64,000 nucleotides of DNA from Alistipes sp. Zagget8 (GCA_001941065.1 MSHJ01000015.1:186001-250000); one strand, 5' to 3'. Numbered from the stretch's first letter, positions 1-8,209 are shown. Made by a program: numbers and translations. The notes: generated by a model from the sequence alone, not told the origin.

Positions 1-60
1 GAGCCGGGAATCCTGATCGACACCTTCTCGCCCCACCGCGAGGATTTCCTGAAGAAATAA
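1..60 (+). CDS. C-terminal end of an unidentified protein (5' truncated by the window)
   Basis: The first frame is open from base 1 and stops with TAA at 58-60, giving a last stretch of 19 residues that ends SPHREDFLKK. It lies 20 bases before the hexuronate-type transporter on the same strand, so it is probably the upstream gene of the same operon. In comparable loci this slot often holds a polysaccharide lyase, but the tail is too short to name a family. Confidence 0.6.
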   Translation, partial: EPGILIDTFSPHREDFLKK

Positions 61-80
61 ACCTGTAAACGTTAACCTGA

Positions 81-1532
81 ATGAAAATCAAAGGATTGAG
101 ATGGGTCGTGCTGACGCTTATTGCCGTCGTGACGATCATCAACTACCTCGACCGCGGCACGCTCAACTATATGTGGGTGGCCAATACGAAGGTGGTGTGT
201 CCCGCCGGGGAGTACACCTTCGATGCCGGGTCCGATACCTACACGGTCTCCTCCGGTGGGGAGAGCCTCGTGCTGGCTTCGGGCGAGGTGACTCCGCTGG
301 CCGACGGCGCCATCGAGTATGTGAAGCACGGCGGTATCGCCAAGGAACTGGGGCTGATCGATACCTCGGCTCCCGCCGAGGAGCAGCAGCGTCAGGCCAA
401 GAACCTGCTGGCCGTCATCACGATGTTCTTCATGGTGGCCTACGGTGTCAGCCAGCTGGTTTCGGGCAAGATTTACGATAAGATCGGGACCCGCCGCGGT
501 TTTACCCTCTCGGCCATTCTCTGGGGCGGAGCCGATGCGTTGGCCTCGCTGGCTTCGGGACTCAAATCGCTGACCTTTTTCCGGGTCCTGCTCGGATTGG
601 GTGAGGCGGGGCCGTGGCCCGGTACCACCAAGTCCAATGCCGAGTGGTTTCCGCAGAAAGAGCGTGCTTTCGCACAAGGCATCTTCGGGGCTGCCGCTTC
701 GGTGGGCTCGATCATCGCCCCGGTGCTGATTCCGGTGCTGTTTCTGGCCTTCGGCTGGCGCGTGACGTTCGTCGTCGTGGGTTCGCTGGGTATCGTCTGG
801 GTCATTCCGTGGCTCATCATCAACAAGAAAGGCCCCAAGGAGCATCCCTGGATCACCGAGAAGGAGCGCGAATACATCCTCACCGGACAGCCCGAATGCC
901 GCGTGTCGTGCGACACGGCCAAATCGTGGGGAACGCTGCTGGGCGAGCGGAAGAACTACTCCGTGATCCTCGGCCGTTTTTTCCTCGATCCCATTTGGTG
1001 GATGTTCGTGACGTGGCTGCCGATCTACCTGATCGAGGTTTTCGGGCTTGATATCAAGCAGATTGCCATGTCGGCCTGGGTCCCCTACGTGGGCGCAGCC
1101 ATCGGTTCGGTGGCCGGCGGATGGTTCTCGGGACTGTTGATCAACCGGGGCAAAAGCGTTAACTTTGCACGCAAGGCCGCGATGATCGTGGGCGCCTGCT
1201 TCATCGTTCCGGGCATGGCTTTGGCTGCCGTGGCATCGTCGGCGATGATGGCCGTGGTGATGATGGCCTTCATCCTGGGCGGTTACCAGTTCGTGATGAC
1301 CAACATCCAGACCCTTGCCAGCGATCTGCAAACCGGTAAGGCCGTAGGTTCGCTGGCCGGACTGGGCGGCGCATCCGCTGTGCTGGGCACCATCGTTTCG
1401 ATCCTGTTCATTCCTTACCTGACGCAGAGCGGCGACTGGACATTGTTCTTCGTGCTGGGCGCGGCGCTCGTTCCGGCCAGCCTTCTGTGCGTTTTCCTGT
1501 TCGGCGGACGGATCGAACAGCAAGTGAAATAA
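81..1532 (+). CDS. MFS transporter, hexuronate (ExuT-like) family, with an unusual periplasmic insert
   Basis: A 483-residue major facilitator protein that probably imports uronic acids across the inner membrane with protons. TM1 ends in NYLDRGTLNYM, close to the NYxDR motif of the anion:cation symporter/ExuT group. GEAGPWPGTTK near residue 170 and FPQKERAFAQGIFGA match the conserved middle of that family. Between TM1 and TM2, about residues 36-84, lies a polar insert rich in T, S, G and V with one Cys, which ordinary ExuT proteins lack. The loop resumes at IAKELGLID, which corresponds to the normal short loop. It is followed 33 bases later by an SDR gene, then by a terminator, so the two form an operon. 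Substrate is inferred from neighbours; galacturonate, glucuronate or an alginate-derived monomer are all possible. Confidence 0.85.
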   Translation: MKIKGLRWVVLTLIAVVTIINYLDRGTLNYMWVANTKVVCPAGEYTFDAGSDTYTVSSGGESLVLASGEVTPLADGAIEYVKHGGIAKELGLIDTSAPAEEQQRQAKNLLAVITMFFMVAYGVSQLVSGKIYDKIGTRRGFTLSAILWGGADALASLASGLKSLTFFRVLLGLGEAGPWPGTTKSNAEWFPQKERAFAQGIFGAAASVGSIIAPVLIPVLFLAFGWRVTFVVVGSLGIVWVIPWLIINKKGPKEHPWITEKEREYILTGQPECRVSCDTAKSWGTLLGERKNYSVILGRFFLDPIWWMFVTWLPIYLIEVFGLDIKQIAMSAWVPYVGAAIGSVAGGWFSGLLINRGKSVNFARKAAMIVGACFIVPGMALAAVASSAMMAVVMMAFILGGYQFVMTNIQTLASDLQTGKAVGSLAGLGGASAVLGTIVSILFIPYLTQSGDWTLFFVLGAALVPASLLCVFLFGGRIEQQVK

Positions 1533-1565
1533 TTCATAATTAACCTTTTTAAACATAAAAAAGAG

Positions 1566-2318
1566 ATGAGATTAAGTGGAAAAGTTGCCGTCGTTACGGG
1601 CGGTGCGCGCGACCTGGGTCGTGCAATTTCTGTAAAACTGGCTGCCGAGGGCGCCAAAGTATGCCTGAACTATTTCGACAACGCCAAGGATGCCGAAGAG
1701 ACGCTCGCGATGATTAAGGCCGACGGCGGTGAGGCGATCGCCGTGCAGGGCGACATGACCAAGGCCGCAGACGTGAAGAACCTCTTTGCCAAGGCCGGTG
1801 AGGCTTTCGGCGGGAAGGTGGATATTCTGGTGAACGTCGTGGGCGGTATCGTAGGCCGCAAACTCATCACCGAACAGGATGAGAAATGGTACGATTTCCT
1901 GATGGATGTCAACATGCGTTCGGTATTCCTCTGCACGCGCGAGGTGGTTCCGATGATGCCTGCCGGCGGATCGATCGTCAATTTCTCGTCGCAGGCCGCA
2001 CGCGACGGCGGCGGTCCGGGTGCTTCGGTTTACGCGGCGGCCAAAGCTGCCGTGATGTGCCACACGCGTTCCATGGCCAAGGAGCTCGGTCCCAAGGGAA
2101 TCCGTGTCAATGCGCTGGCCCCGGGTATGATCAACACGTCGTTCCACGACCGTTTCACCAAACCCGAAGCGCGTGAGAACCTCCACAACACCGCTCCGCT
2201 GCGCCGCGAGGGTGAGGCTTCGGAGGTTGCCGACCTGGTATGCTACCTGGCCAGCAGCGAGTCGAGCTACCTGACGGGTACGAATATCGACATCAACGGC
2301 GGTACGCTTTTCTCGTAA
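1566..2318 (+). CDS. SDR-family oxidoreductase, probable uronate-pathway reductase
   Basis: A 250-residue classical short-chain dehydrogenase. The Rossmann motif reads TGGARDLG at residues 11-18, with Asp where the middle Gly of TGxxxGxG usually sits. The catalytic residues are Ser142, Tyr156 and Lys160 (YAAAK), and PGMINT follows as expected. It is co-transcribed with the hexuronate-type MFS importer and ends just before a terminator. In alginate and pectin pathways an SDR reduces 4-deoxy-5-hexoseulose uronate to 2-keto-3-deoxygluconate (KduD- or DehR-like), and that is the most likely role here. A FabG-like or sugar dehydrogenase role cannot be excluded from sequence alone. Confidence 0.85.
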   Translation: MRLSGKVAVVTGGARDLGRAISVKLAAEGAKVCLNYFDNAKDAEETLAMIKADGGEAIAVQGDMTKAADVKNLFAKAGEAFGGKVDILVNVVGGIVGRKLITEQDEKWYDFLMDVNMRSVFLCTREVVPMMPAGGSIVNFSSQAARDGGGPGASVYAAAKAAVMCHTRSMAKELGPKGIRVNALAPGMINTSFHDRFTKPEARENLHNTAPLRREGEASEVADLVCYLASSESSYLTGTNIDINGGTLFS

Positions 2319-2340
2319 AGGCGTCGGACCTGTTTTCATG

Positions 2341-2381
2341 GGGCGGACGGATTCCTTACACGGTATCGTCCGCCCTTTTTT
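2341..2381 (+). terminator. Rho-independent terminator after the MFS-SDR pair
   Basis: A perfect 9-bp stem (2341-2349 with 2367-2375, GGGCGGACG/CGTCCGCCC) is followed by six T at 2376-2381. It separates the transporter-reductase pair from the lyase gene that starts 13 bases later. Confidence 0.85.
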
Positions 2382-2393
2382 GATCCTGTTGTT

Positions 2394-3569
2394 ATGAAAC
2401 GAATCTTTCTGCTTCTGCTGTTAACTGTGGCGGCCTTTCCGGCTGCGGCGCAGTATGCGTTCAGTCCCGAACTGCTCGAACGACTTGTCACGGCTTACCG
2501 TGCGGGCGACCCGCGGGCGGTGAAGGCCGTGGAACGTGTCGCTGCGGCTTCCGAAGAACTCCTTGCGATGAAGCCGATGAGTGTGACGGCCAAGACCCAA
2601 CTGCCGCCCAGCAATGACAAGCGCGACTATATGTCGCTGTCGCCATACTGGTGGCCCGATCCGTCGAAACCCGACGGGCTTCCCTATATCCGCCGCGACG
2701 GGGAGCGCAACCCCGAAGTTTACGACTGCCCCGAGCGGGAGAACGGCGACAAGCTGGGCTATGCCGCGCGGACGCTGGGCGTACTCTACCGCGTCACGGG
2801 CGACGAACGTTATGCCGCCAAGTGTGCCGAACTGCTGCGCACGTGGTTCCTCGACCCGCAGCTGGGGATGAATCCCAACATGACCTATGCGCAGCTGATC
2901 CGCGGCCGCACGGCGATTCGCGGGACGGGTATCATCGACGCCCGGCGGATGTGCTTCGCGCTGAATGCCGCTTCGCTGATCGGGGACTCTCCGGCCTGGA
3001 GTGACCGGGACCGCGCCGAACTGCGTGAGTGGGCCCGGGCCTTTCTCTACTGGCTCGAACACAGCGTCAACGGCCTGAAAGAGCTGCATGCGCCTAACAA
3101 TCACGGGCTCTGGTACGATGCCATCCGGTTGATGACGGCGAAGGCCGCAGGGCTCGACGACCGGGTTCGGGAGATTGCCGAAAACTCCGTGAAGCCCCGC
3201 TTTGCGGCACAGGTCGCCGCCGACGGCTCGTTGCCCAAAGAATTGGAGCGCACGCTGTCGCTGCACTATTCGACTTTTGTGCTCGAAGCCCTTTCGACGG
3301 CCCGTAATGTGGCGTTGTCGGCGAATGCGGAGTTTTGGATCATGCCTGAGGCACAGCGTGTGTTGGAATTCCTGCTGCCTTACTATGAGGAGCCTGCGGC
3401 GTGGCCGCATCTTCAGATCAAACCTTTCGAACGTCGTCGTGGCGCGGCCCTGCTCTATGAAGCCGGGATTGCCCTTGGCCGTTCGGAATGGATCGATGCT
3501 GCCCGCCGTATCGGATACAAGGGCGGTAAAGCTGATTTCGCGGATATGCTCTTTTTCGAACTGCAATAG
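2394..3569 (+). CDS. Alginate lyase family protein (PF05426-like, possibly PL38), secreted
   Basis: A 391-residue protein with a signal peptide (about residues 1-19, ending PAAAQ). It carries the hallmark of the alginate lyase superfamily, SPYWWPDPSKPDGLPYIRRD at residues 83-102, then an all-helical body with HAPNNHGLWYD at about 232-242, where the Asn-Asn-His lies in the expected active-site region. Its length fits the single-domain (alpha/alpha) toroid lyases of Bacteroidetes. It should cut beta-1,4-linked uronans (alginate or glucuronan) by beta-elimination in the periplasm, supplying oligomers or monomers to the uronate importer and reductase just upstream. The PL family number and the exact polymer are inferences. 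A terminator lies upstream and another shared one downstream, so it may have its own promoter. Confidence 0.8.
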   Translation: MKRIFLLLLLTVAAFPAAAQYAFSPELLERLVTAYRAGDPRAVKAVERVAAASEELLAMKPMSVTAKTQLPPSNDKRDYMSLSPYWWPDPSKPDGLPYIRRDGERNPEVYDCPERENGDKLGYAARTLGVLYRVTGDERYAAKCAELLRTWFLDPQLGMNPNMTYAQLIRGRTAIRGTGIIDARRMCFALNAASLIGDSPAWSDRDRAELREWARAFLYWLEHSVNGLKELHAPNNHGLWYDAIRLMTAKAAGLDDRVREIAENSVKPRFAAQVAADGSLPKELERTLSLHYSTFVLEALSTARNVALSANAEFWIMPEAQRVLEFLLPYYEEPAAWPHLQIKPFERRRGAALLYEAGIALGRSEWIDAARRIGYKGGKADFADMLFFELQ

Positions 3570-3585
3570 CTGCTGGCCCTTGACG

Positions 3586-3621
3586 AAAAATCCCCGCAAC
3601 ACACACGTTGCGGGGATTTTT
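3586..3621. terminator. Bidirectional terminator between convergent lyase and esterase genes
   Basis: A perfect 15-bp stem (3586-3600 with 3607-3621) has a six-base loop ACACAC and an A-tract on one side and a T-tract on the other, so it can stop transcription from both converging genes. Confidence 0.9.
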
Positions 3622-3638
3622 CTATTTTCAGGGAATGG

Positions 3639-5057
3639 TTATTCGCGGTCCGTGCGGAACGGGAATGCCGGCAGTCCGAGGGTGTTGCGCAGGTTGGTCG
3701 GTGTGTAGTTGTGGAACGCGTAGCGCACGGCGATCGGAGCGGCTACCGCTTCGGAGGTGACCTCCACGACGGGTTTCGACTTGACGATGCGGCCTACGGC
3801 GGGGTGGAACACCCCGTCGGAGCCTGCCAGTTCGAAGCCCGTGATATCTTCATCCTGCGGTGTCAGTCCGTAACGGGCGTTGTCGAAGGTTACGACGGCC
3901 TTGCCATCGGAGAATTCCGCATTGTGGAACCGCACGCCCGACCAACAGGCGAGCCGCATACCGTATGCGCGGATCAGCGCTTCGGCGGCCAGCCGTTCAC
4001 CCACCTCCCGTTTTTTCCGGGGATGAATGCAGGTCTCCTCGCCGATATCGGTCGTAGCGATCATCGCTGCGTTCGGAATCAGTTCCAGGGCATCGCTCTG
4101 GGCCTCCATGACCGCCACGCCGTCCGTTGCATCGGCGTTCTTGTAGTCATGGGGTGCGATCTGTACATAGAGGAAAGGCATTGCGGCTTTTGCGTCTCCC
4201 CATTGTGTCCGCCAGTATTTGACCATCTCCTGCATCAGCCGGGCATAGTGGCCGGCCTCCCGGCGGTTCGACTCTCCCTGATACCAGGCGAAGCCGCGGG
4301 CGGTGTAACCGGCTACGGGGGCGATCAGCCCGTTGTAGAGCAGACCGCATTTGGCCCGCTGTTGAATCTTCGGATCGGCATTGATCCTGTCGACGTCGTA
4401 ACCCATGCCGCGCAATGACGCAGGAGCCATCCACGCTTCGATCTTCGAACCTCCCCAACTGGTGGAAATGATACCTATCGGGACGTCGAGCGTCTGGGTC
4501 AGCGTTTGTGCGAAATAGTAGGCTACGGCACTCATCAGCTGCGAGGTCACGGGAGTGGGAATATCCCAGTGTCCCTCGAAATCGCGTTGCGGGGTTTCAG
4601 CCTCTTTTTTGGGGAGGGTGATCATGCGGATACGGTTGTGGTACTGGGGAGATTCGAGGGCTGTGCGCATGGCGCCTTCCACAGGCTGTCCCGTGTAGCC
4701 GCGCAGGGGCATATACATATTCGATTGCCCCGAGCAAACCCACACCTCGCCGATCAGGATGTTGCCGAATGTCAGTTCCGAGTCTGCGTCGCGTACCGTG
4801 AGCGTTTGCGGTGCATACGATCCGGCCGGGGTTTCGATTTCGGCCGTCCAGCGTCCGTCGGTTACTTCGACGCATACCGGCGTGTCGCTCCACGATGCCG
4901 AGAGTGTCACCTCCTTTTGGTCGGAGTCACCCCAGATGCGGACTTTCTGCTGTTGTTGCAGCACCATGTTGTCGCCGAAGACGGACGGCAGGACTACTTT
5001 GGCCCGGGCGGTTAGTGCGACCGAGGCCGCGAGTAACAGAAATAATGTGCGTTTCAT
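3639..5057 (-). CDS. Secreted sialate O-acetylesterase-like carbohydrate esterase (SASA/SGNH)
   Basis: A 472-residue protein with a signal peptide (cleavage near ALTARA). An N-terminal beta-rich region (residues 20-100, VVLPSVFGDNMVLQQ) precedes the SGNH block CSGQSNM at 108-114, with catalytic Ser112. AWYQGESN is a conserved internal block and IHPRKKREVGERLA supplies the late His. This order is typical of Bacteroidetes sialate O-acetylesterases and the related CE20 xylan or oligosaccharide deacetylases. It removes O-acetyl groups from sugars in the periplasm. It is encoded 5 bases downstream of an alpha/beta hydrolase gene, so both are one transcript from the promoter at 6135-6166. The acetylated substrate here is probably a uronate polymer, since bacterial alginates are often O-acetylated, but this is inferred from context. 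Confidence 0.85.
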   Translation of the reverse strand: MKRTLFLLLAASVALTARAKVVLPSVFGDNMVLQQQQKVRIWGDSDQKEVTLSASWSDTPVCVEVTDGRWTAEIETPAGSYAPQTLTVRDADSELTFGNILIGEVWVCSGQSNMYMPLRGYTGQPVEGAMRTALESPQYHNRIRMITLPKKEAETPQRDFEGHWDIPTPVTSQLMSAVAYYFAQTLTQTLDVPIGIISTSWGGSKIEAWMAPASLRGMGYDVDRINADPKIQQRAKCGLLYNGLIAPVAGYTARGFAWYQGESNRREAGHYARLMQEMVKYWRTQWGDAKAAMPFLYVQIAPHDYKNADATDGVAVMEAQSDALELIPNAAMIATTDIGEETCIHPRKKREVGERLAAEALIRAYGMRLACWSGVRFHNAEFSDGKAVVTFDNARYGLTPQDEDITGFELAGSDGVFHPAVGRIVKSKPVVEVTSEAVAAPIAVRYAFHNYTPTNLRNTLGLPAFPFRTDRE

Positions 5058-5062
5058 GCGGA

Positions 5063-6055
5063 TCAGAGGTTTTCGGCGAGGAAATCCACACTCTTGAAGA
5101 AGACCTCCTCCATTTTGTCCGACGCCTTGTTGCTCAGGTTGTGGTCATAGCAGGGATATACCTGAAGGTCCACTTTACCGCCGCGTTTGCGCAGGGCCTC
5201 GGCGAAGGCTTCGCTCTGGGTATATTCCACGGTGATATCGCCTGTACCGCAGAAGAGCAGCGCCGCGGGAACCTGTTTTTTGGGTACGATGCTCGCAGGC
5301 GATGCCTCGCGCAGGATTTTGGGATCACGGTTGCAGAAATAGGCGATGCGTTGTTCATCCTTCGAACGCTGGCAGATGGCGGCGGTTTCGAGGTCGTAAA
5401 TGCCCGAATAGCCGACGAACGCCTTGGCTTCGGGGGTGCGCATTGCTCCTGCGGCGGCCAGGTGCGCCCCGGCCGACGACCCGACAAAGCCCATGCGCGA
5501 GGGATCGACATTCAGTTCTTTGGCGTGGTCGCGGACGTATTGTACGGCGGCCAGGACGTCGTTGATCGAAACGCGTACATCGGCCCCTGGTTGAGGCGCC
5601 AGCGAATAGGCGATGCGCACGCCCGTTACGCCCTTCTGTTTGGCCATGTATTGTGACAACATACGATAGACCCCGTTGTTGCCGCGCGACCAGCCTCCAC
5701 CGTGGCAGTAAAAGACGACGGGCGTCGGTTTGTCGCTCTCGGCCATGTCGACGGCGATCTGCAGGTCGTAACCTTTGTGGGTCGTATAGACGAACTCGCG
5801 GACCTCTACACCGCGGTAGTCTTTGGTCTGCAGCCGGTCGCGTTCATACGTGTAAGGCACGAGCAGGTCTTCGATCTTCGAGAGGTCGAGGATCTTAGCA
5901 TATCGGCTTTCATTGATGAGCGAATAGCTTCCGTCGGCGTTCTGGGAGAGTTTCATCGCATAACGGTTGGTGATCTGTACGGGTTTTTGCGCAGGCTGTT
6001 GCGCCGAAGCCGTGAAAGTTACGGCCAGAAGCGCCGCAAAGAGGATTTTTTTCAT
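5063..6055 (-). CDS. Secreted alpha/beta hydrolase, carboxylesterase/lipase family
   Basis: A 330-residue protein beginning MKKILFAALLAVTFTASAQQ, a clear signal peptide. A Met 12 codons upstream (6091) is possible, but its extension is not signal-like, so 6055 was chosen. HGGGWSRG is the oxyanion-hole motif, GSSAGAH the nucleophile elbow, and YDHNL near the end gives the His. These place it in the esterase/lipase (HSL-like, COG0657) group often found in polysaccharide loci. It probably removes acyl groups or cleaves glucuronoyl-type esters in the periplasm. It is the first gene of a two-gene operon with the SASA esterase; the gap is 5 bases. A TTTG/TATCTTTG promoter and a GntR-type palindrome lie upstream. 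Confidence 0.82.
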   Translation of the reverse strand: MKKILFAALLAVTFTASAQQPAQKPVQITNRYAMKLSQNADGSYSLINESRYAKILDLSKIEDLLVPYTYERDRLQTKDYRGVEVREFVYTTHKGYDLQIAVDMAESDKPTPVVFYCHGGGWSRGNNGVYRMLSQYMAKQKGVTGVRIAYSLAPQPGADVRVSINDVLAAVQYVRDHAKELNVDPSRMGFVGSSAGAHLAAAGAMRTPEAKAFVGYSGIYDLETAAICQRSKDEQRIAYFCNRDPKILREASPASIVPKKQVPAALLFCGTGDITVEYTQSEAFAEALRKRGGKVDLQVYPCYDHNLSNKASDKMEEVFFKSVDFLAENL

Positions 6056-6108
6056 TGGTTTCACGTTTAGGTTCGGAATTTTTTTATACATTTGTTCAAC
6101 GGTGAAAA

Positions 6109-6120
6109 TTGGTTAACCAA
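6109..6120. promoter_or_regulatory. Candidate GntR/FadR-type operator (TTGGTTAACCAA)
   Basis: A perfect 12-bp palindrome TTGGTTAACCAA has the TGGTnnACCA shape bound by FadR-subfamily GntR regulators. It sits in the centre of an imperfect 42-bp dyad (about 6094-6135), just downstream of the -7 box of the esterase operon and about 50 bases before the start of the divergent lyase-like gene. The nearest regulator gene, at 7101-7773, is a FadR-type GntR, so it is the natural candidate ligand. Confidence 0.5.
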
Positions 6121-6134
6121 AATTTCGCCGTGAA

Positions 6135-6166
6135 CAAAGATAACCGAATAAAACTACATAACCAAA
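6135..6166 (-). promoter_or_regulatory. Bacteroidetes sigma-70 promoter of the esterase operon
   Basis: On the minus strand TTTG (6166-6163) is followed after 20 bases by TATCTTTG (6142-6135), which matches the -33/-7 consensus of Bacteroidetes. It points at the hydrolase gene that starts at 6055. Confidence 0.7.
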
Positions 6167-6168
6167 CG

Positions 6169-7046
6169 ATGAAACGATTAATTTTTATGTTTTTTTTACT
6201 GCTCGGACCGGCCTGTTCGGACGGTGTTTCGGGCAGTGAACCTGTTCCTGCGGGGGGAGGCTTGTCGCCGACGGCGATACTCCCGGGACTTATGCGCTGA
6301 TTCGCCGTAGCGGCTACAATTATGAAACGCCCGACACCTCCAACGCCCATGCACAGGAGCCGTTTCAGCATATCCGTCAGTCCTATGACGAGGAGCTGGA
6401 TGCCTATGTTTTCGATTTTTACATACATATCGACGTCGATGACGACCGGGGGCTTCCGAACATCACCGACCGTCAGCGCAACGAGATCAAGACCGACGCC
6501 AAATCACCGGCTTCGATGGTGGGGCAGCCGGGCGACGAGATGGTCTTCCGCTGGAAATTCCGCCTGCCCGACGGGATGAAAACCACCAATAAATTCTGCC
6601 ACCTGCATCAGATCAAAGGTATCGACAATTCGGCCGGAACAGCCGATGTCGGCAATCCCCTCATCACTTTCACGGCCCGCACGCTCTCCAACGGCAAACA
6701 GCAGTTTCAGGTGATCTTCGTCGGCCCCTCTTCCGCTTCGGCCGGCAACGTATATCTTGCCCGGGCCGATCTCGCGGAGTTTCTGGGTCGCTGGGTCGAG
6801 GTTGAGGAGCGTATCGTGTGCGGTATGCAGGGCAGTTACCGGGTGAGCGTGAAGCGCCTTGACGACGGTCGGGAGTTGATCTCCGTTTCCGAACCTGACC
6901 TGACGATGTGGCGTGACGGCACGGTAGGGATGCGTCCCAAATGGGGTATTTACCGCAGTTTCGGGACCGGCGGATCGCTCAAATCCCAGTTGCGTGACGA
7001 AATGCTTCGTTTTGCCGATTTTTCGGTCGAAAAGGTCTCCCGATAA
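6169..7046 (+). pseudogene. Jelly-roll polysaccharide-lyase-like lipoprotein, frameshifted at a G6 tract
   Basis: From ATG 6169 a lipoprotein signal is read (MKRLIFMFFLLLGPAC, lipobox GPAC), but this frame stops at 6300. The body continues in the frame one base back: VADGDTPGTYALIRRSGYNY, then the block around FDFYIHIDVDDDRG, HLHQIKG, and RPKWGIYRS near the end. Adding one G to the G6 run at 6252-6257 joins both into one 292-residue protein. RPKWGIYRS and HxxQxKG resemble concanavalin-fold lyases (heparin-lyase-I-like, PF14099), which is a low-confidence family call. It lies divergent to the esterase operon and shares its operator region. It could be a dead gene, a slippage-switchable gene, or a miscalled homopolymer. 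Confidence 0.65.
6252..6257 (+). repeat. G6 homopolymer at the reading-frame break
   Basis: Six consecutive G sit where the signal-peptide frame and the body frame of the lyase-like gene meet. A seventh G would restore a continuous protein reading ...PAGGRLVADGDT. Confidence 0.7.
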
Positions 7047-7077
7047 TTTGGTTTAATTGGTTTTTTTGCGACCTTTG
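7047..7077 (+). promoter_or_regulatory. Probable promoter of the GntR gene
   Basis: TTTG at 7047-7050 is followed after 19 bases by GACCTTTG at 7070-7077, one mismatch from TAnnTTTG. The regulator start codon is at 7101. Confidence 0.45.
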
Positions 7078-7100
7078 CGGTGCAAACAGGAATTTATGCT

Positions 7101-7773
7101 ATGAACTATTCACCGAACATCAAACAGGTAGAAACCGTACTGAAATATATCAAGGAGCAGCTTTACTCGGGACGCTTGCAACCGGGTGAGCGCCTGCCGG
7201 CGGAGCGCCGTTGTGCGTGCGGCATTTCAGAAACTCGAGTTTTACGGCATCGTCCAGACCTTTCCCCAGAGCGGAACGGTCGTGGCGCAGGAGAAAATGC
7301 AGGTGCTGGAGCGTATGATTACCGATGCGTTGCAGATCGAACAGTACGATTTCGCATCGCTGGTCTATGTGCGTGTGCTGCTTGAGATTGAAGCCGTGAA
7401 ACTCTGCGCCCGAAACCGCACGCCCGAGGATTTGGATAACATCGAGCAGGCCCTGCGCGAATGCGAGGAGAAATTCTACACCGACGAACGTGTCTCGAAA
7501 GACTTTGCCTACCATCAGGCTTTGGCCCGCGGAGCCCATAATCCGGTGATCGTCTCGCTGCTGCTGGTCATTACGCCCGACGTGCTGCGTTATTACCAAC
7601 GTTACCGCGTTTGCTCGGTGCCTTCGGACGAGGTATGTTTCGAGCATCGCGAACTGCTGCGCTGTGTCCGTGAAAAGGACGAAGAGGGGGCTGCCGAAAT
7701 GCTGCACCGTCATCTGAGGTCGTTGCGAGAATTCGCCGCCACTAACAACGACGAGAACCATTTTTTGGAATAG
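7101..7773 (+). pseudogene. FadR-subfamily GntR regulator with a deleted recognition helix
   Basis: The N-terminus (MNYSPNIKQVETVLKYIKEQ...GERLPAERR) is the first part of a GntR winged helix. The frame then breaks at about 7210. The next frame carries VVRAAFQKLEFYGIVQTFPQ and SGTVVA, the wing, and a complete helical FCD-type effector domain to 7773. Family members have about 11-12 residues between SERK/AERR and the VR that opens the last helix; here they are missing, and the frame change fits a deletion of about 35 bases. The deletion removes the helix-turn-helix turn and the recognition helix, so the product should not bind DNA normally. An alternative GTG start near 7186 would give only the effector domain. 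It sits at the end of the uronate locus and probably once controlled it. Confidence 0.75.
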
Positions 7774-7792
7774 GCCTTCCGGCCGGAAATGA

Positions 7793-7824
7793 CAAACGGC
7801 TGTCCCGAAAGGGGCAGCCGTTTG
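7793..7824. terminator. Hairpin terminator between the GntR and MarR genes
   Basis: A 10-bp stem (CAAACGGCTG/CAGCCGTTTG) is extended by CCC/GGG around a GAAA loop. No long T run follows on either strand, so it is a weak or bidirectional terminator between two converging genes. Confidence 0.6.
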
Positions 7825-7855
7825 CTGTGAAGCGTCACTTACGCACTTGGATTCT

Positions 7856-8209
7856 CTATCCGCAGAGCCACTTGCGTAGTATTTCGGGGGTCTCGACCTC
7901 ATGGCAGTCGACCGAGGCGAGCAGTTCGCGGCCTTTCGGGGTCAGCGAATAGTACATTTGCCGGCGGTCCTTGCAGCAAAGTTCGCGGAGCACGAGTCCC
8001 TTCGACTCCACCGAGCGAAGCACCTTCGAGGTGTTCGACGGGGTGAGCCCCAGCAATTCTCCCAACCGGCCCGGGCAGATGCGCTCGGCGTTCGCCAGGC
8101 TGCAGAGGACCATGCCTTCGTTCAGGCAGATGCCGTAGTGTTTTTCGAAAGCGGTCTCGAACTGGTTCACGGCACGCTGCAAATCGCGTATCCTGCAGAG
8201 TTTATCCAT
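7856..8209 (-). CDS. MarR-family winged-helix transcriptional regulator
   Basis: A 117-residue protein with a MarR fold. Helical dimer ends flank a winged helix with PGRLGELLGLTPSNTSKVLRS as the HTH (about 47-67), and CCKDRRQMYYSLTPKGRELL as the wing with the DRR motif. Three Cys lie around the wing and N-terminal helix (LCRI, ERICPG, LCCKD), which would suit redox or metal sensing; this is inference. It is the last gene of a thioredoxin-ferredoxin-MarR operon; its ATG lies inside the ferredoxin stop region (8-bp overlap), so it is translationally coupled. The palindromes in the operon promoter at 8891-8926 are likely its operator, giving autoregulation. Confidence 0.85.
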   Translation of the reverse strand: MDKLCRIRDLQRAVNQFETAFEKHYGICLNEGMVLCSLANAERICPGRLGELLGLTPSNTSKVLRSVESKGLVLRELCCKDRRQMYYSLTPKGRELLASVDCHEVETPEILRKWLCG

